A stretch of DNA of 64,000 bases from Microbacterium sp. Root61 (GCF_001427525.1 NZ_LMGU01000001.1:310001-374000); one strand, 5' to 3'; counted from the first letter of the stretch, positions 33,872 to 43,419 are shown. Notes: generated from the sequence alone by a model not told the origin. Numbers and translations: made by a program.

Positions 33872-35926
33872 TCAGGCGGTCAGGCCGCGACGCTCCAGGA
33901 GCGGCTGGATCTCGGCGTCCCGGCCCCGGAAGTCGCGGTAGGCGGCGAGCGGGTCCTTCGAGCCGCCGACGCCGAGCAGACGGTCGCGGAACCGCTGGCC
34001 GTTCGCCGGCGTGAGGCCGCCGTTCTCGGTGAACCACTCGACGGTGTCGGCGTCGAGCACCTCGCTCCAGATGTACGAGTAGTACCCGGCGCTGTAGCCG
34101 CCGGAGAACACGTGCGCGAAGTAGGTGGAGGAGTAGCGCGTCGGGATGGCGGGGTTGTCCAGCCCGATGGCCGATAGTGCGGATGCCTCGAACTCCGCCA
34201 CGTCGATGTCGCCGGCCGATTCAGCCGCGCTCACGGAGTGCCAGACCTGGTCGAGCCACGCGGCGGCGAGGTACTCGCTCGTCGCGAAGCCCTGGTTGAA
34301 CGCCTCGGACGCCTTGAGCTTGGCGATGATCTCGGCGGGCAGCGGCTCGTTCGTGTCGACGTGGCGGGCGTAGTTCTCCAGTACCTGCGGCCAGTAGATC
34401 CACATCTCGTTGACCTGGCTGGGGAACTCGACGAAGTCGCGGAACACGGCGGTGCCGGAGAAGTGCGGATAGGTCACGGTCGCGAACAGGCCGTGCAGCG
34501 CGTGCCCGAACTCGTGGAAGAGCGTCGTCACCTGGTCCAGCGTCAGCAGCGTCGGCTTGCCCGGGCCGGGCTTGGACACGTTGAGGTTGTTCACCACGAC
34601 GGGGTCGGTGCCGCGGAGTTCCGACTGCAGCACGATCGAGTTCATCCACGCGCCGCCGCGCTTCGTGTCGCGCGTATACAGATCCAGCACGAACAGGCCC
34701 AGTGCCGATCCGTCGGCGTTGTGGACCTCGAAGACGCGGGCGTCCGGGTGGTACGCGCCGAGGTCGGTGCGCTCGGTGAAGGTGATGCCGTACAGCTGCG
34801 TAGCGGCGTAGAACACGCCGTCCTGCAGTACCCGCTCCGCCTCGAACCACGGGCGCAGCGCGGCGGTGTCGAGGTCGTACTCTGCCGCGCGCACCTTCTC
34901 GGTGTAGAACGCCCAGTCGTGGGCTTCGAGGGCGAAGGGCTCCGCCTCGGCGTCGATGATCGCCTGCAGCGCGGCCTGCTCGCGGCCGGCGTTGCGCGCG
35001 GCCGGGGCGGCGAGCTTGTGCAGCAGCGCGTGCACGGCTTCGGGGGAGCCCGCCGTCTCATCCGCCGTGATGTACGCAGCGTGCGACGCGTAGCCCAGCA
35101 GCTCGGCCCGCTCGGCCCGCAGCCGGACGATCTCGAGCAGGACTCCGCGGTTGTCGTGGTCCCCGCCGCGTGAGCCGCGGGCACGGGATGCCTCGAGGAT
35201 GCGACGACGGCTCTCTCGACGTGTCAGGGAGGAGAGGTACGGATGCCCCGTGAACAGCGTGAGGGTGACGACGTACTTGCCCTCCAGGCCGCGGTCGGTG
35301 GCCGCCTGCGCTGCGGCGGACAGCTCGCCCTCGGTCAGGCCGTCCAGTTCGGCGACGTCGTCGAAGACGACGGCGAGATCGTTGGTGTCGGCGAGGAGGT
35401 TCTTCTCGAAGGTCGTCGTCAAGGTCGACAGGCGCTGGTTCAGCTCGGTGAGACGCGCCTTCGCGTCGTCATCGAGGCCGGCGCCGGCGTGGGTCATCTC
35501 CCGGTAGTGACGTTCGACGAGGTACCGGTCTTCGCCTTCCAGGCCGAGCGTGTCGAGCTGGTCGTAAACGGTCTTGATGCGCCAGTAGAGCGCGCTGTCG
35601 AGCTGGATCGAGTCCTGGTGGGCGGCCATCAGCGGGGCCAGCTTCTCTTCAATCTCCTGGATCGGCTCGGTCGCGTCGGCCGAGGACACCGTGTAGAACG
35701 TGCGCGCCACCTGGCCCAGCAGGTCTCCGCTGCGCTCGAGAGGGACCAGTGTGTTCTCGAACGTCGGCATCGAGCGCACGAAGGTGATCGCGTTGATCTC
35801 GCGACGGTGATCGTCGAACGCCTGCTCGAACGCGGGCAGATAGTGCTCGGGACGAATGAGGGAGTAGTCGGGGAGACCGTAGGGCAGTGCCGAGGTCGAG
35901 AGAAGGGGGTTCGCGGAGTCGGACAT
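33872..35926 (-). CDS. dcp: M3-family oligopeptidase (dipeptidyl carboxypeptidase-like)
   Basis: A 684-residue zinc metallopeptidase of the M3A group. HEFGH at 471-475 holds the two zinc His and the catalytic Glu; Glu500 (RDFVEFPSQ) is the third ligand; the C-terminal GYSAGYYSYIWSEV is diagnostic. Length matches Dcp/oligopeptidase A (about 680). It degrades short peptides in the cytoplasm, complementing the upstream Clp protease. It is transcribed divergently from the regulator at 36031, so repeats at 35965-36016 could affect it too. Confidence 0.93.
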   Translation of the reverse strand: MSDSANPLLSTSALPYGLPDYSLIRPEHYLPAFEQAFDDHRREINAITFVRSMPTFENTLVPLERSGDLLGQVARTFYTVSSADATEPIQEIEEKLAPLMAAHQDSIQLDSALYWRIKTVYDQLDTLGLEGEDRYLVERHYREMTHAGAGLDDDAKARLTELNQRLSTLTTTFEKNLLADTNDLAVVFDDVAELDGLTEGELSAAAQAATDRGLEGKYVVTLTLFTGHPYLSSLTRRESRRRILEASRARGSRGGDHDNRGVLLEIVRLRAERAELLGYASHAAYITADETAGSPEAVHALLHKLAAPAARNAGREQAALQAIIDAEAEPFALEAHDWAFYTEKVRAAEYDLDTAALRPWFEAERVLQDGVFYAATQLYGITFTERTDLGAYHPDARVFEVHNADGSALGLFVLDLYTRDTKRGGAWMNSIVLQSELRGTDPVVVNNLNVSKPGPGKPTLLTLDQVTTLFHEFGHALHGLFATVTYPHFSGTAVFRDFVEFPSQVNEMWIYWPQVLENYARHVDTNEPLPAEIIAKLKASEAFNQGFATSEYLAAAWLDQVWHSVSAAESAGDIDVAEFEASALSAIGLDNPAIPTRYSSTYFAHVFSGGYSAGYYSYIWSEVLDADTVEWFTENGGLTPANGQRFRDRLLGVGGSKDPLAAYRDFRGRDAEIQPLLERRGLTA

Positions 35927-35964
35927 GCGCTCAGCCTAATCGGCCACGACTGCATCCCTCCGAA

Positions 35965-35976
35965 TCTTTGCAAAGA
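35965..35976. promoter_or_regulatory. Secondary operator-like palindrome
   Basis: TCTTTGCAAAGA is a 12-bp perfect palindrome sharing the TTTGCAAAGA core with the main operator 30 bases downstream. It lies on the dcp side of the divergent region. Confidence 0.55.
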
Positions 35977-35994
35977 GAATTTCGCAAAGAAGTA

Positions 35995-36016
35995 GTTGCA
36001 AAGAACTCTTTGCAAC
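35995..36016. promoter_or_regulatory. Perfect palindromic operator overlapping promoter
   Basis: GTTGCAAAGA, 2-base AC centre, and the inverted copy form a 10-2-10 repeat. It covers the -35 (TTGCAA, 35996-36001) and most of the 17-base spacer of the promoter, so a bound regulator would exclude RNA polymerase. Confidence 0.75.
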
Positions 36017-36024
36017 GCTATCTT
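35996..36024 (+). promoter_or_regulatory. Promoter of regulator/MFS operon
   Basis: TTGCAA, 17 bases, TATCTT (36019-36024); the GTG start is exactly six bases after, so the mRNA is probably leaderless. Confidence 0.65.
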
Positions 36025-36030
36025 TGGAAC

Positions 36031-36654
36031 GTGAGCACAGATGAGTCGGTCGAACATGGCGCAGGACACGGCGAGAAGGACTACCGCGTCCTGGATGCCG
36101 GAGCCCTGCGTGCGCTGGCACACCCGCTGCGCGTCCAGATCTACGACATCCTGAGCCAGTACGGACCGCAGACGGCAAGTTCGCTGGCGGTCCGGCTGGG
36201 GGAGTCGTCCGGTTCCACCAGCTACCACCTCCGTGCCCTCGCCGCCCATGACCTGATCGAAGAGGTCGAGGGTCGCGGCACCGGTCGCGAGCGCTGGTGG
36301 CACCGCCCGGTCGGCGGAGTCTCCTTCGCCAACCCCGACGCCATGAAGACGCCGTCCGGACGAGCCGCCACACAGCTCGTCATGGCCGAGTGGTTCCAGC
36401 GTCGCCAGTCCTACCTCATGGACTACATCAATCGCGGCATCAACGGCGAGCCCGAGGCGTGGCAGGAGGGCAGCCTGATCTCCACCGCCACCGCTCGGAT
36501 GACACCGGAGCAGACGCAGGAGCTCGTCCAGCGCGTCCAGGCGCTCCTCGATGAAGCCGTCGAGAACTACCGCAACCAAGAAGGCGAGAACGTCCGCCCC
36601 GTCACCATGCGGGCCGACATCTTCCCGCTGCCCGCCGAAGGAGAAGCACTATGA
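36031..36654 (+). CDS. ArsR-like winged-helix regulator of MFS operon
   Basis: A 207-residue regulator. The winged helix spans about 20-95 (LRALAHPLRVQIYDILSQYGPQTASSLAVRLGESSGSTSYHLRALAAHDLI), and a C-terminal part of about 100 residues has no clear family match. It is longer than a plain ArsR protein. The GTG start follows TATCTT by six bases. The stop overlaps the next ATG (ATGA). A perfect palindrome over the promoter indicates autorepression, and so control of the transporter two genes down. The inducer is unknown, probably the exported compound. Confidence 0.88.
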   Translation: MSTDESVEHGAGHGEKDYRVLDAGALRALAHPLRVQIYDILSQYGPQTASSLAVRLGESSGSTSYHLRALAAHDLIEEVEGRGTGRERWWHRPVGGVSFANPDAMKTPSGRAATQLVMAEWFQRRQSYLMDYINRGINGEPEAWQEGSLISTATARMTPEQTQELVQRVQALLDEAVENYRNQEGENVRPVTMRADIFPLPAEGEAL

Positions 36655-36878
36655 GCGCGATCACCGCACCCCGCTCTTCGCATGTCTCGACGCGCGCCGC
36701 CGCTTGTGCGACACGGGTCGAACGAATTCTGCTCAACACCGCCGATCATCTGACCGCGGCCGTGGAACGACGGATGCAGCGGCGTGCCGCCGATCGTCCG
36801 TCCTCGGGCGCCGCCGCCCATGACGAACGCCGTCGCGATGCCGCGGCATCCGTCCACAGCGGACTGCTCCCGCAGTGA
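36651..36878 (+). CDS. Small hypothetical protein in regulator/MFS operon
   Basis: A 75-residue, Arg/Ala-rich protein without membrane segments ([42 protein letters not shown]). No family recognised. Its reality is supported by coupling on both sides: ATGA overlap with the regulator and GTGA overlap with the MFS gene. A cytosolic helix with positive charge is likely; a role as regulator or accessory of the transporter is conceivable but unproven. Confidence 0.65.
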   Translation: MSAITAPRSSHVSTRAAACATRVERILLNTADHLTAAVERRMQRRAADRPSSGAAAHDERRRDAAASVHSGLLPQ

Positions 36879-38137
36879 GCACGCCCGCAGGGGCGAGCGA
36901 GAAGACCGCCCGAGCGGCGCGACCGCCGCTCGGGCGGGACTTCGGCAAGCTGTGGACCGCCGCCGCCTTCAGCAACCTGGCCGACGGCCTCGGCCGCACG
37001 GCGGTCCCGCTGATCGCGACCACGCTCACCCGTGACCCGCTCGCGATCGCCGCCATCGGTGCCATTGCGTTCCTGCCCTGGCTGATCTTCGGGTTGCCGG
37101 CCGGCATGATCGTCGACCGGTTCGATCGCCGATGGGTGATGGCGATCGCCAACACGATCCGCGGCGGGACCGCCCTAGCGCTGGCCATCATGACCGTCAC
37201 GGGGCACCTCACGATCTGGAGCCTCCTGGTCGCCACCCTGATCTTCGGCGTCGGCGAGACGCTGTTCGACAACGCGACCAACGCCGTCGTTCCCGGGCTC
37301 GTGGAGAACCGGGCGCTGGACCGCGCCAACGGATTCATGCAGGCGGCGCAGATCACGATCGACAGCTTCATCGCCACCCCGATCGCCGGCGTGCTGTTCG
37401 CCGTGTCCATGGTGCTTCCGCTATGGGTGGGGGCGGGCGGCTACATCGTGCCGATCGTGCTGGCGCTGCTCCTGCCGCTCGCCGCGGCCCGGCCGTTCCG
37501 CGATCCGGCGTCGACGGTGGCGGTCTCCCGCACCCCGGCGCGCGACGCGATCGGCTATCTCTGGCGGCACCACTACTTGCGCACGATGGTGATCTTCACC
37601 TCCGTCGTGGGCTGTGCGTTCTCGTTCGCGCAGGCGCCCACCATCCTGTACTTCCTCGACGTGATGCACGTGCAGCCGGTGGCGATCGGCTTCGTCACGG
37701 CCGGGATCGGCCTCGGCGCGCTGGCCGGCTCGCTCGTCGCGCCGCGGCTCGTGGAGCGCTTCGGCCGGGGGGCCGTGATGCTGTTCGCCAACATCGCGGC
37801 CGGTGTGTTCCTGGTCGGCGTCGGGCTCGCCCCGGAGGTCATCACCGCCGTCATCGCCTACGCGGGCATGGCGTTCGCCATCTCGACCTGGAACGTCCCG
37901 TGGGGTGCACTGCGGCAGACGATCGTGCCGGGGCACCTGTTCGGGCGCGTCCTCGGGATCATCCGCTCGTTCACGTGGGGGCTGTTCCCGTTCGCGACGC
38001 TGCTGGGCGGTCTGGTCGCGCGCTACGACCTGCGGCTGCCCTACCTGATCGCCGCCGTCGTGACTTTGATCGCCACGGCGATCGCGGCCCGCTTCATCCT
38101 GCGGGCGTCGCAGTACACCGGTCCCCTCGAGGACTGA
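36875..38137 (+). CDS. MFS transporter (MFS_3/enterobactin-exporter-like)
   Basis: A 420-residue permease with 12 predicted membrane segments from about residue 22 to 410. The loop between segments 2 and 3 ([13 protein letters not shown]) matches the MFS motif A. This subgroup contains macrolide and siderophore exporters. The GTG start overlaps the 75-residue gene. Together with the repressor it forms an inducible efflux operon; the substrate is unknown. Confidence 0.92.
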   Translation: MSTPAGASEKTARAARPPLGRDFGKLWTAAAFSNLADGLGRTAVPLIATTLTRDPLAIAAIGAIAFLPWLIFGLPAGMIVDRFDRRWVMAIANTIRGGTALALAIMTVTGHLTIWSLLVATLIFGVGETLFDNATNAVVPGLVENRALDRANGFMQAAQITIDSFIATPIAGVLFAVSMVLPLWVGAGGYIVPIVLALLLPLAAARPFRDPASTVAVSRTPARDAIGYLWRHHYLRTMVIFTSVVGCAFSFAQAPTILYFLDVMHVQPVAIGFVTAGIGLGALAGSLVAPRLVERFGRGAVMLFANIAAGVFLVGVGLAPEVITAVIAYAGMAFAISTWNVPWGALRQTIVPGHLFGRVLGIIRSFTWGLFPFATLLGGLVARYDLRLPYLIAAVVTLIATAIAARFILRASQYTGPLED

Positions 38138-38146
38138 ACCGAGACC

Positions 38147-38180
38147 AGAATGGGCCGGCACCTGTGCGCCGGCCCATTCT
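38147..38180. terminator. Terminator between MFS gene and convergent 80-aa gene
   Basis: AGAATGGGCCGGC and its exact inverse form a 13-bp stem with an 8-base loop, between convergent genes. Confidence 0.85.
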
Positions 38181-38191
38181 TCGTGTGTGGA

Positions 38192-38434
38192 TCAGTCCAG
38201 GTCGTCGTCGTGCTCGACGGTGACCTCACCGGTCGCGGTGAGGCGCACGATGACCCCCGTGTCGAGCTCTGCGATCGGGCGCTTCTCGAGCCAGGTCAGC
38301 GTCCAGCGCGGGGCATAGCCGCCATCCTGTGCTGCCAGTGCCGCGGCATCGGCCTCGGCGATCGCCGTGTGCAGGGCTGCGGGTACGGCGGCAGGAGGCT
38401 GCTCGCCGGCGGTCCAGCGGGTGCCGAGCTGCAT
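38192..38434 (-). CDS. Hypothetical 80-residue protein coupled to valS
   Basis: An 80-residue protein (MQLGTRWTAGEQPPAAVPAALHTAIAEADAAALAAQDGGYAPRWTLTWLEKRPIAEL, then an acidic end). No named family, but its coupling to valS (TGATG, one shared base) and smooth codon use suggest a conserved small protein. It is followed by the shared terminator. Function unknown. Confidence 0.75.
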   Translation of the reverse strand: MQLGTRWTAGEQPPAAVPAALHTAIAEADAAALAAQDGGYAPRWTLTWLEKRPIAELDTGVIVRLTATGEVTVEHDDDLD

Positions 38435-41016
38435 CAGGCCTCCTCGACGGGGGCCAGCTCGATCGAGCCGACCGTCAATGCGACCTCGTCGCTCGTCACG
38501 AACTCGAGCTCTGCGATGCGGCCGACCGCGCGCAGGTCGCCCTCGGCGAGGCGCAGCGCCGCCACCTTGTCCGCGGGGGCGTTGACCACCGCACGCGACA
38601 CGGGCGTCTTCTGGGACGCCTTCGCCTCGGTCTTCGCGCGACGGATGCCGATCAGGGCCTCGCTGGCGGCCGACAGCACGGCGGGGTCGCCGCCGCTCTC
38701 GTTCGAGGTCGGCCACGCCGCGGTGTGCACCGAACCCTCGTTGAACCACGACCACGACTCCTCGGTCGCGAACGAGAGCACCGGCGCGAGCAGGCGCAGC
38801 AGCGCGGAGAGCGCCATACGCAGCGCCAGCGCCGCCGAGGCCTGCCCGACATCGGTCTGGTTGTACGCGCGCTCCTTGACCAGCTCGAGGTAGTCGTCGC
38901 AGAACGTCCAGAAGAACTGCTCGGTCAGCTCGAGGGCACGGGCGTGGTCGTAGTTCTCCAGCGCCTTGGTCGCCTCGGCGATGACGCCGTCCAGCGTCGC
39001 GAGCATCGAGGCATCCACCGCGTGCGTCACCTCGGCGCCCTCGGGCACCGGGAACGAGAGCACGAACTTCGCCGCGTTGAGCACCTTGATCGCCAGGCGT
39101 CGGCCGATCTTGATCTGCGTCGGGTTCTGCGGGTCGAACGCCGCGTCCGTGCCGAGGCGGGAGCTGGCCGCCCAATAGCGCACCGCGTCCGAGCCGTGCT
39201 GGACGAGGATGTCGGCGGGCGTGACGACGTTGCCCTTCGACTTCGACATCTTCTTGCGGTCGGGGTCGACGATGAAGCCGGAGATCGCGGCATCCGTCCA
39301 CGGCGCGCGGTCGTCCTCGAGGGCGCTGCGCAGCATCGTGGAGAACAGCCACGTGCGGATGATGTCCTGGCCCTGCGGGCGCAGATCGAACGGCGCGACG
39401 AGGTTCCACAGCTCCGGGTCGCGGTCCCAGCCACCGGCCAGCTGCGGTGTGAGCGACGAGGTCGCCCAGGTGTCGAAGATGTCCATCTCGGCGTCGAACC
39501 CGCCGGGCACGCCGCGCTGCTCGGCCGTGTAGCCGGGCGGGACATCGGAGGTCGGGTCGACTGGGAGCTGCGCGGCATCCGGCGTCAGAATACGGTCGTA
39601 GTCGCGGTCGCCGTTCTCGTCCAGCCCGTACCAGAGCGGGATCGGGACGCCGAAGAATCGCTGCCGCGAGACGAGCCAGTCGCCGGTGAGACCGTTGACC
39701 CAGTTCTCGTACCGGACGCGCATGAATTCGGGATGCCACGACAGCTGGCCGCCGAAATCGATGAGCTTCTCGCGGAGCTCGGCGTCACGAGCGCCGTTGC
39801 GCAGGTACCACTGGCGCGTGGAGACGATCTCGAGCGGGCGGTCGCCCTTCTCGAAGAACTTGACCGCGTGCGTGAACGGCTTCGGGTCGCCGATGAGCTC
39901 ACCGGAGGCCTGCAGCAGCTCGACCATCTGCTTCTTGGCGCTGAACACGGTCTTGCCTGCCAGCTCGGCGTAGGCCGCGAGTCCGGCATCCGTCGTGATC
40001 GCCTCGGGGGCGTCGGCGAGGATGCGGCCGTCGTGACCGATGATCGTGCGGTTGGGCAGGTCCAGCTCGCGCCACCAGATGATGTCGGTGACGTCACCGA
40101 ACGTGCAGATCATCGCGATGCCGGAGCCCTTGTCGGGCTGGGCGAGCGGGTGCGCGAGCACGGGTACCTCGACGTCGAAGATCGGGGTGCGCACGGTCGA
40201 GCCGAACAGCGGCTGATACCGCTCGTCGTCGGGGTGCGCGACGAGGGCCACACACGCCGCGAGCAGCTCGGGGCGCGTCGTCTCGATGAAGATGTCGTCG
40301 CTCGGGCCGTGGAAGGCGAGGCGGTGGAACGCGGCCGGCTGGTCGCGGTCCTCGAGCTCGGCCTGCGCGATCGCGGAGCGGAAGTCGATGTCCCACAGCG
40401 TCGGGGCCATGGCCTGGTAGGCCTCGCCGCGCTCCAGGTTGCGCAGGAACGCGCCCTGGCTGGTGCGGATGGTGTCATCCGAGATCGTGCGGTAGGTCTG
40501 GGTCCAGTCCACGCTCAGACCGAGCTTGCGCCACAGGTCCTCGAAGTGCTTCTCGTCCTCGACCGTGAGCTTCTCGCACAGCTCGATGAAGTTGCGGCGA
40601 CTGATCGCGATCTGGTCGGCCGCGCGGGAGCTCTTGTTGTCGCCGCCCTCGAACGGAGGCGTGAAGTCGACGTCGTACGGGAGCGTCGGGTCGCAGCGCA
40701 CGCCGTAGTAGTTCTGCACGCGCCGCTCGGTCGGCAGCCCGTTGTCATCCCACCCCATGGGGTAGAACACGGTCTTGCCGCGCATCCGCTCGAAGCGCAC
40801 CTTCACGTCGGTGTGCGTATATGAGAAAACGTGCCCAATGTGCAGGCTGCCCGAGGCCGTCGGCGGGGGAGTGTCGACCGAGTAGATGCCGGTGCGGCCG
40901 ACTTCGGCCGCACGGATACGGTCGAACAGGTACGTGCCCTGCGCCTTCCATGAGGCATCCCACTTGTCTTCGAGACCCTCGAGGGCGGGCTTGTCGGGAA
41001 TGTGCGCGTCGGCCAT
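38434..41016 (-). CDS. valS: Valyl-tRNA synthetase
   Basis: An 860-residue class I synthetase charging tRNA-Val with editing of threonine. The HIGH motif is at 59-62 (SGSLHIGHVFS), the CP1 editing domain is about 190-330 and KMSKS is near 589. The C-terminal anticodon-binding domain is complete. Bacterial ValRS often has a C-terminal coiled-coil arm and about 880-950 residues; here the tail is somewhat short. AGGAG precedes the ATG. No T-box was found upstream. Confidence 0.97.
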   Translation of the reverse strand: MADAHIPDKPALEGLEDKWDASWKAQGTYLFDRIRAAEVGRTGIYSVDTPPPTASGSLHIGHVFSYTHTDVKVRFERMRGKTVFYPMGWDDNGLPTERRVQNYYGVRCDPTLPYDVDFTPPFEGGDNKSSRAADQIAISRRNFIELCEKLTVEDEKHFEDLWRKLGLSVDWTQTYRTISDDTIRTSQGAFLRNLERGEAYQAMAPTLWDIDFRSAIAQAELEDRDQPAAFHRLAFHGPSDDIFIETTRPELLAACVALVAHPDDERYQPLFGSTVRTPIFDVEVPVLAHPLAQPDKGSGIAMICTFGDVTDIIWWRELDLPNRTIIGHDGRILADAPEAITTDAGLAAYAELAGKTVFSAKKQMVELLQASGELIGDPKPFTHAVKFFEKGDRPLEIVSTRQWYLRNGARDAELREKLIDFGGQLSWHPEFMRVRYENWVNGLTGDWLVSRQRFFGVPIPLWYGLDENGDRDYDRILTPDAAQLPVDPTSDVPPGYTAEQRGVPGGFDAEMDIFDTWATSSLTPQLAGGWDRDPELWNLVAPFDLRPQGQDIIRTWLFSTMLRSALEDDRAPWTDAAISGFIVDPDRKKMSKSKGNVVTPADILVQHGSDAVRYWAASSRLGTDAAFDPQNPTQIKIGRRLAIKVLNAAKFVLSFPVPEGAEVTHAVDASMLATLDGVIAEATKALENYDHARALELTEQFFWTFCDDYLELVKERAYNQTDVGQASAALALRMALSALLRLLAPVLSFATEESWSWFNEGSVHTAAWPTSNESGGDPAVLSAASEALIGIRRAKTEAKASQKTPVSRAVVNAPADKVAALRLAEGDLRAVGRIAELEFVTSDEVALTVGSIELAPVEEA

Positions 41017-41167
41017 CAGATCTCCTGCGATATGTGCGGCACCGTGTGATCGTGCCTGAGTGTGGGATGTCCTGCGATTCTACCCGGGCGGGATGGGGGA
41101 GTCGCTCGTCGCGCGGCCAGGCTCGCCCACGCCGGCACATCCCGGCGCTGTGCGCCCCGACATGGCC

Positions 41168-41257
41168 GCAATTCAGTCTCTGCGTCGTGCGCGACGCGGG
41201 GCTGCGCGGCGAATCCGGGCTTCAGCGCGGTGGCCGGTGACGTCGGGACTGAATTGC
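41168..41257. repeat. 11-bp inverted repeat upstream of valS
   Basis: GCAATTCAGTC (41168-41178) is exactly inverted at 41247-41257, spaced by 68 bases. It lies in the 283-base gap between valS and the pentapeptide-like gene. The arm is unusually AT-rich for this region. A large hairpin or a footprint of a small element is possible; nothing else is recognisable in the gap. Confidence 0.5.
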
Positions 41258-41299
41258 GAACGGATGTCGTGGGCTCGATGCGCCGCGCGGCGGGTCGGC

Positions 41300-41953
41300 T
41301 CAGTCGCGCACGTCCACGCCGACGGCGGCGGCGAAGTGGCGACCGAGGGCGGTGACCTGCTGGTCGCCCATCGTCGCGCCGCGCAGGCCTGCCATGTCGA
41401 GATAGCGGACGGCGTCCAGCCCGCGCAGATCGACGTGCTCGATCTTCCAGCCGCGATTGTCGACGTCGTCGACCCGGCAGCCCTCGAAAGCGACGCGACC
41501 GAGCTTGGCCTGCGGTGCGTCGAGCGAGCCGATGATGCAGTCGACGAACAGCACGTCGAAGGCGTCGCAGCCCGCCAGGGTGAGGTAGTCCACGCGCAGC
41601 CCGCGGAACTCGACGCCCGACAGGCTGCTGCGCGAGAGATCGAGTGTCGCGACGCGCCCGCCGGTGACCCGCACCGTCTGCCAGCGGGTCTCGCGCCCGT
41701 TGATCTCGACGCCGCGGAGCTCCTGGATGTCGACATCCACCAGTCGGGACCGAGACAGGTCCAGCCGGGCCACATCGACATCGCGCAGCACGCTTTCGCT
41801 CAGATGCGCGTTCGACGCGTCCACCTCACCGCTGAGTCCCTCGACGAGCGCGGCGATGACTTCGATGCGCGGCCGGAGAGTCGCGGGGTCGAGGGTGGCC
41901 GGGAGATCGGGAGCCGAGATGCGGGGAGCGAGGGGAGTCGAAGAACGTGCCAT
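41300..41953 (-). CDS. Pentapeptide-repeat-like protein
   Basis: A 217-residue protein with degenerate pentapeptide repeats from about residue 40 to 190 (AHLSESVLRDVDVARLDLSRSRLVDVDIQELRGVEI), which predict a right-handed quadrilateral beta-helix. Some family members mimic DNA and protect gyrase; most are uncharacterised. The repeats here are irregular, so function cannot be claimed. The MHS transporter gene ends nine bases upstream on the same strand. Confidence 0.85.
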   Translation of the reverse strand: MARSSTPLAPRISAPDLPATLDPATLRPRIEVIAALVEGLSGEVDASNAHLSESVLRDVDVARLDLSRSRLVDVDIQELRGVEINGRETRWQTVRVTGGRVATLDLSRSSLSGVEFRGLRVDYLTLAGCDAFDVLFVDCIIGSLDAPQAKLGRVAFEGCRVDDVDNRGWKIEHVDLRGLDAVRYLDMAGLRGATMGDQQVTALGRHFAAAVGVDVRD

Positions 41954-41962
41954 CCCTCCACG

Positions 41963-43303
41963 CTACGCGGCGGCGGTGACACTCTCCGGATGTCCGGCGG
42001 ACTCCGGCTCCGGTGCCGTCCGTGCCGCCGCGAGGGCAGCGAGGAACGTCAGCAGGGCCATCGGCGCGAGCACGAGCCCCGGATGCCACCACGCGAAGCC
42101 GCTCGCCTCGCCGATCCACAGCGTGACCGCGGGCACGAACCCGCTGACCGTTGCGGCGATCGCGTAGGAGATCGACAGCGCCGAGTAGCGGAAGCGGTCG
42201 GGGAACAGATCGTTCATGAGTCCGCCCAGCGCCGCCCACGACATGGTGGGCAGGATGCCGCCGATGATCATCGTCGCGACGAGGATCGGGAACGTCGCGA
42301 ACTGCAGCACGAAGTACATCGGGAAGGCGATCAGCAGCGTGCCGAGCGCGCCCCATGCGACGACGCGCGCCGAACCGATGCGTGCCGCCCACGCGCCGAA
42401 GAGCGGGATGGTGATCAGCTGCAGCAGCGCACCGATCGTGGTGGCCACGAGCAGGTCCTGGAAGCTGAACCCCAGCTCGGCCACGCCGTAGTTGATCGTG
42501 TAGGTGTTCATCAGCGAGTACGAGCCGATGCCGAGCAGGGCCGCGCCGATCGCGATGACGACGGCGACCGGGCGAGCGGTGAACATCGTGACGAAGGGGA
42601 CGCGCTCGCGGCGACCCTCGGCCACGACCTCCTTGAACACCGGCGTCTCATCGATCGACCAGCGCAGGTACAGCGAAACCGCCAGCAGGGGCAGCGCGAG
42701 CAGGAACGGGATGCGCCAGCCCCATGCGGCGAGCTCCTCCGGCGGGAGCACGATCGTCATGACGATGAACAGCGCGGCAGACAGGATCGAGCCGACGGGG
42801 GAGCCGAGCTGGGGGATCGCGGCGTAGAAGGCGCGCTTGACCGGACCGGAGTGCTCGGTCGCGAGCAGGATCGATCCGCCCCACTCGCCGCCGAGCGAGA
42901 GGCCCTGCGCGATGCGCAGCACGAAGAGGAGCACAGCGCCGAGCCACCCCGCCTGTGCGTAGGTCGGCAGCAGGCCGATGAGGCCGGTCGCGATGCCCAT
43001 GATGCCGACCGTCCACAGCAGCGTGGAGCGGCGTCCGAGCCGGTCACCCATGTAGCCGAAGATCACCGCGCCGATCGGGCGGACGATGAACGCGATCGCG
43101 ATCGTGAGGAATGCCAGCATCTGGCCGCCGAACTCGCCGAGGGGAGCGAAGAACAGCGGACCGATGAAGAACGCCGAGAAGTACGCGAAGACGTAGAAGT
43201 CGAACGACTCGAGCGAGGTCCCCACCATCGAGGCCCAGGCGACACGTCGGGGAGTGTTGGCGGAGCGGGCGGAATCCAGCGGTGCGGTAGCGGTCACGAG
43301 CAT
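41963..43303 (-). CDS. MHS-family MFS transporter (metabolite:H+ symporter)
   Basis: A 446-residue permease with 12 membrane segments. The N-terminal [29 protein letters not shown], loop [14 protein letters not shown] (motif A), and [15 protein letters not shown] are diagnostic of the ShiA/YhjE/ProP MHS group. Likely substrates are organic acids such as shikimate or dicarboxylates. I chose the ATG at 43301-43303 for the AAGGA upstream; a frame from 43327 exists. It is divergent from the ileS leader. Confidence 0.92.
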   Translation of the reverse strand: MLVTATAPLDSARSANTPRRVAWASMVGTSLESFDFYVFAYFSAFFIGPLFFAPLGEFGGQMLAFLTIAIAFIVRPIGAVIFGYMGDRLGRRSTLLWTVGIMGIATGLIGLLPTYAQAGWLGAVLLFVLRIAQGLSLGGEWGGSILLATEHSGPVKRAFYAAIPQLGSPVGSILSAALFIVMTIVLPPEELAAWGWRIPFLLALPLLAVSLYLRWSIDETPVFKEVVAEGRRERVPFVTMFTARPVAVVIAIGAALLGIGSYSLMNTYTINYGVAELGFSFQDLLVATTIGALLQLITIPLFGAWAARIGSARVVAWGALGTLLIAFPMYFVLQFATFPILVATMIIGGILPTMSWAALGGLMNDLFPDRFRYSALSISYAIAATVSGFVPAVTLWIGEASGFAWWHPGLVLAPMALLTFLAALAAARTAPEPESAGHPESVTAAA

Positions 43304-43409
43304 CCATCCTTGCACGGGTTCGGGCATTGATGGACTGGAGCCAGAATTGTGTCGACGGCGCAGAGTCCGGCACCGAAAAGCGGACCACCGCCGCCGTAGG
43401 GCGAACCGG

Positions 43410-43415
43410 TAGACT
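43410..43415 (+). promoter_or_regulatory. Predicted -10 of the ileS T-box transcript
   Basis: TAGACT stands about seven bases before the expected transcript start (around 43422), just ahead of the T-box Stem I. Confidence 0.5.
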
Positions 43416-43419
43416 GGAG

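Noticed and set aside
34238..35173. Plus-strand frame of 311 residues opposite the M3 peptidase
   Set aside because: Antisense shadow of dcp; no ribosome binding site, no recognisable domain.
41017..41299. T-box or other aminoacylation leader for valS
   Set aside because: No T-box core or specifier-type stem could be found on the minus strand upstream of valS.
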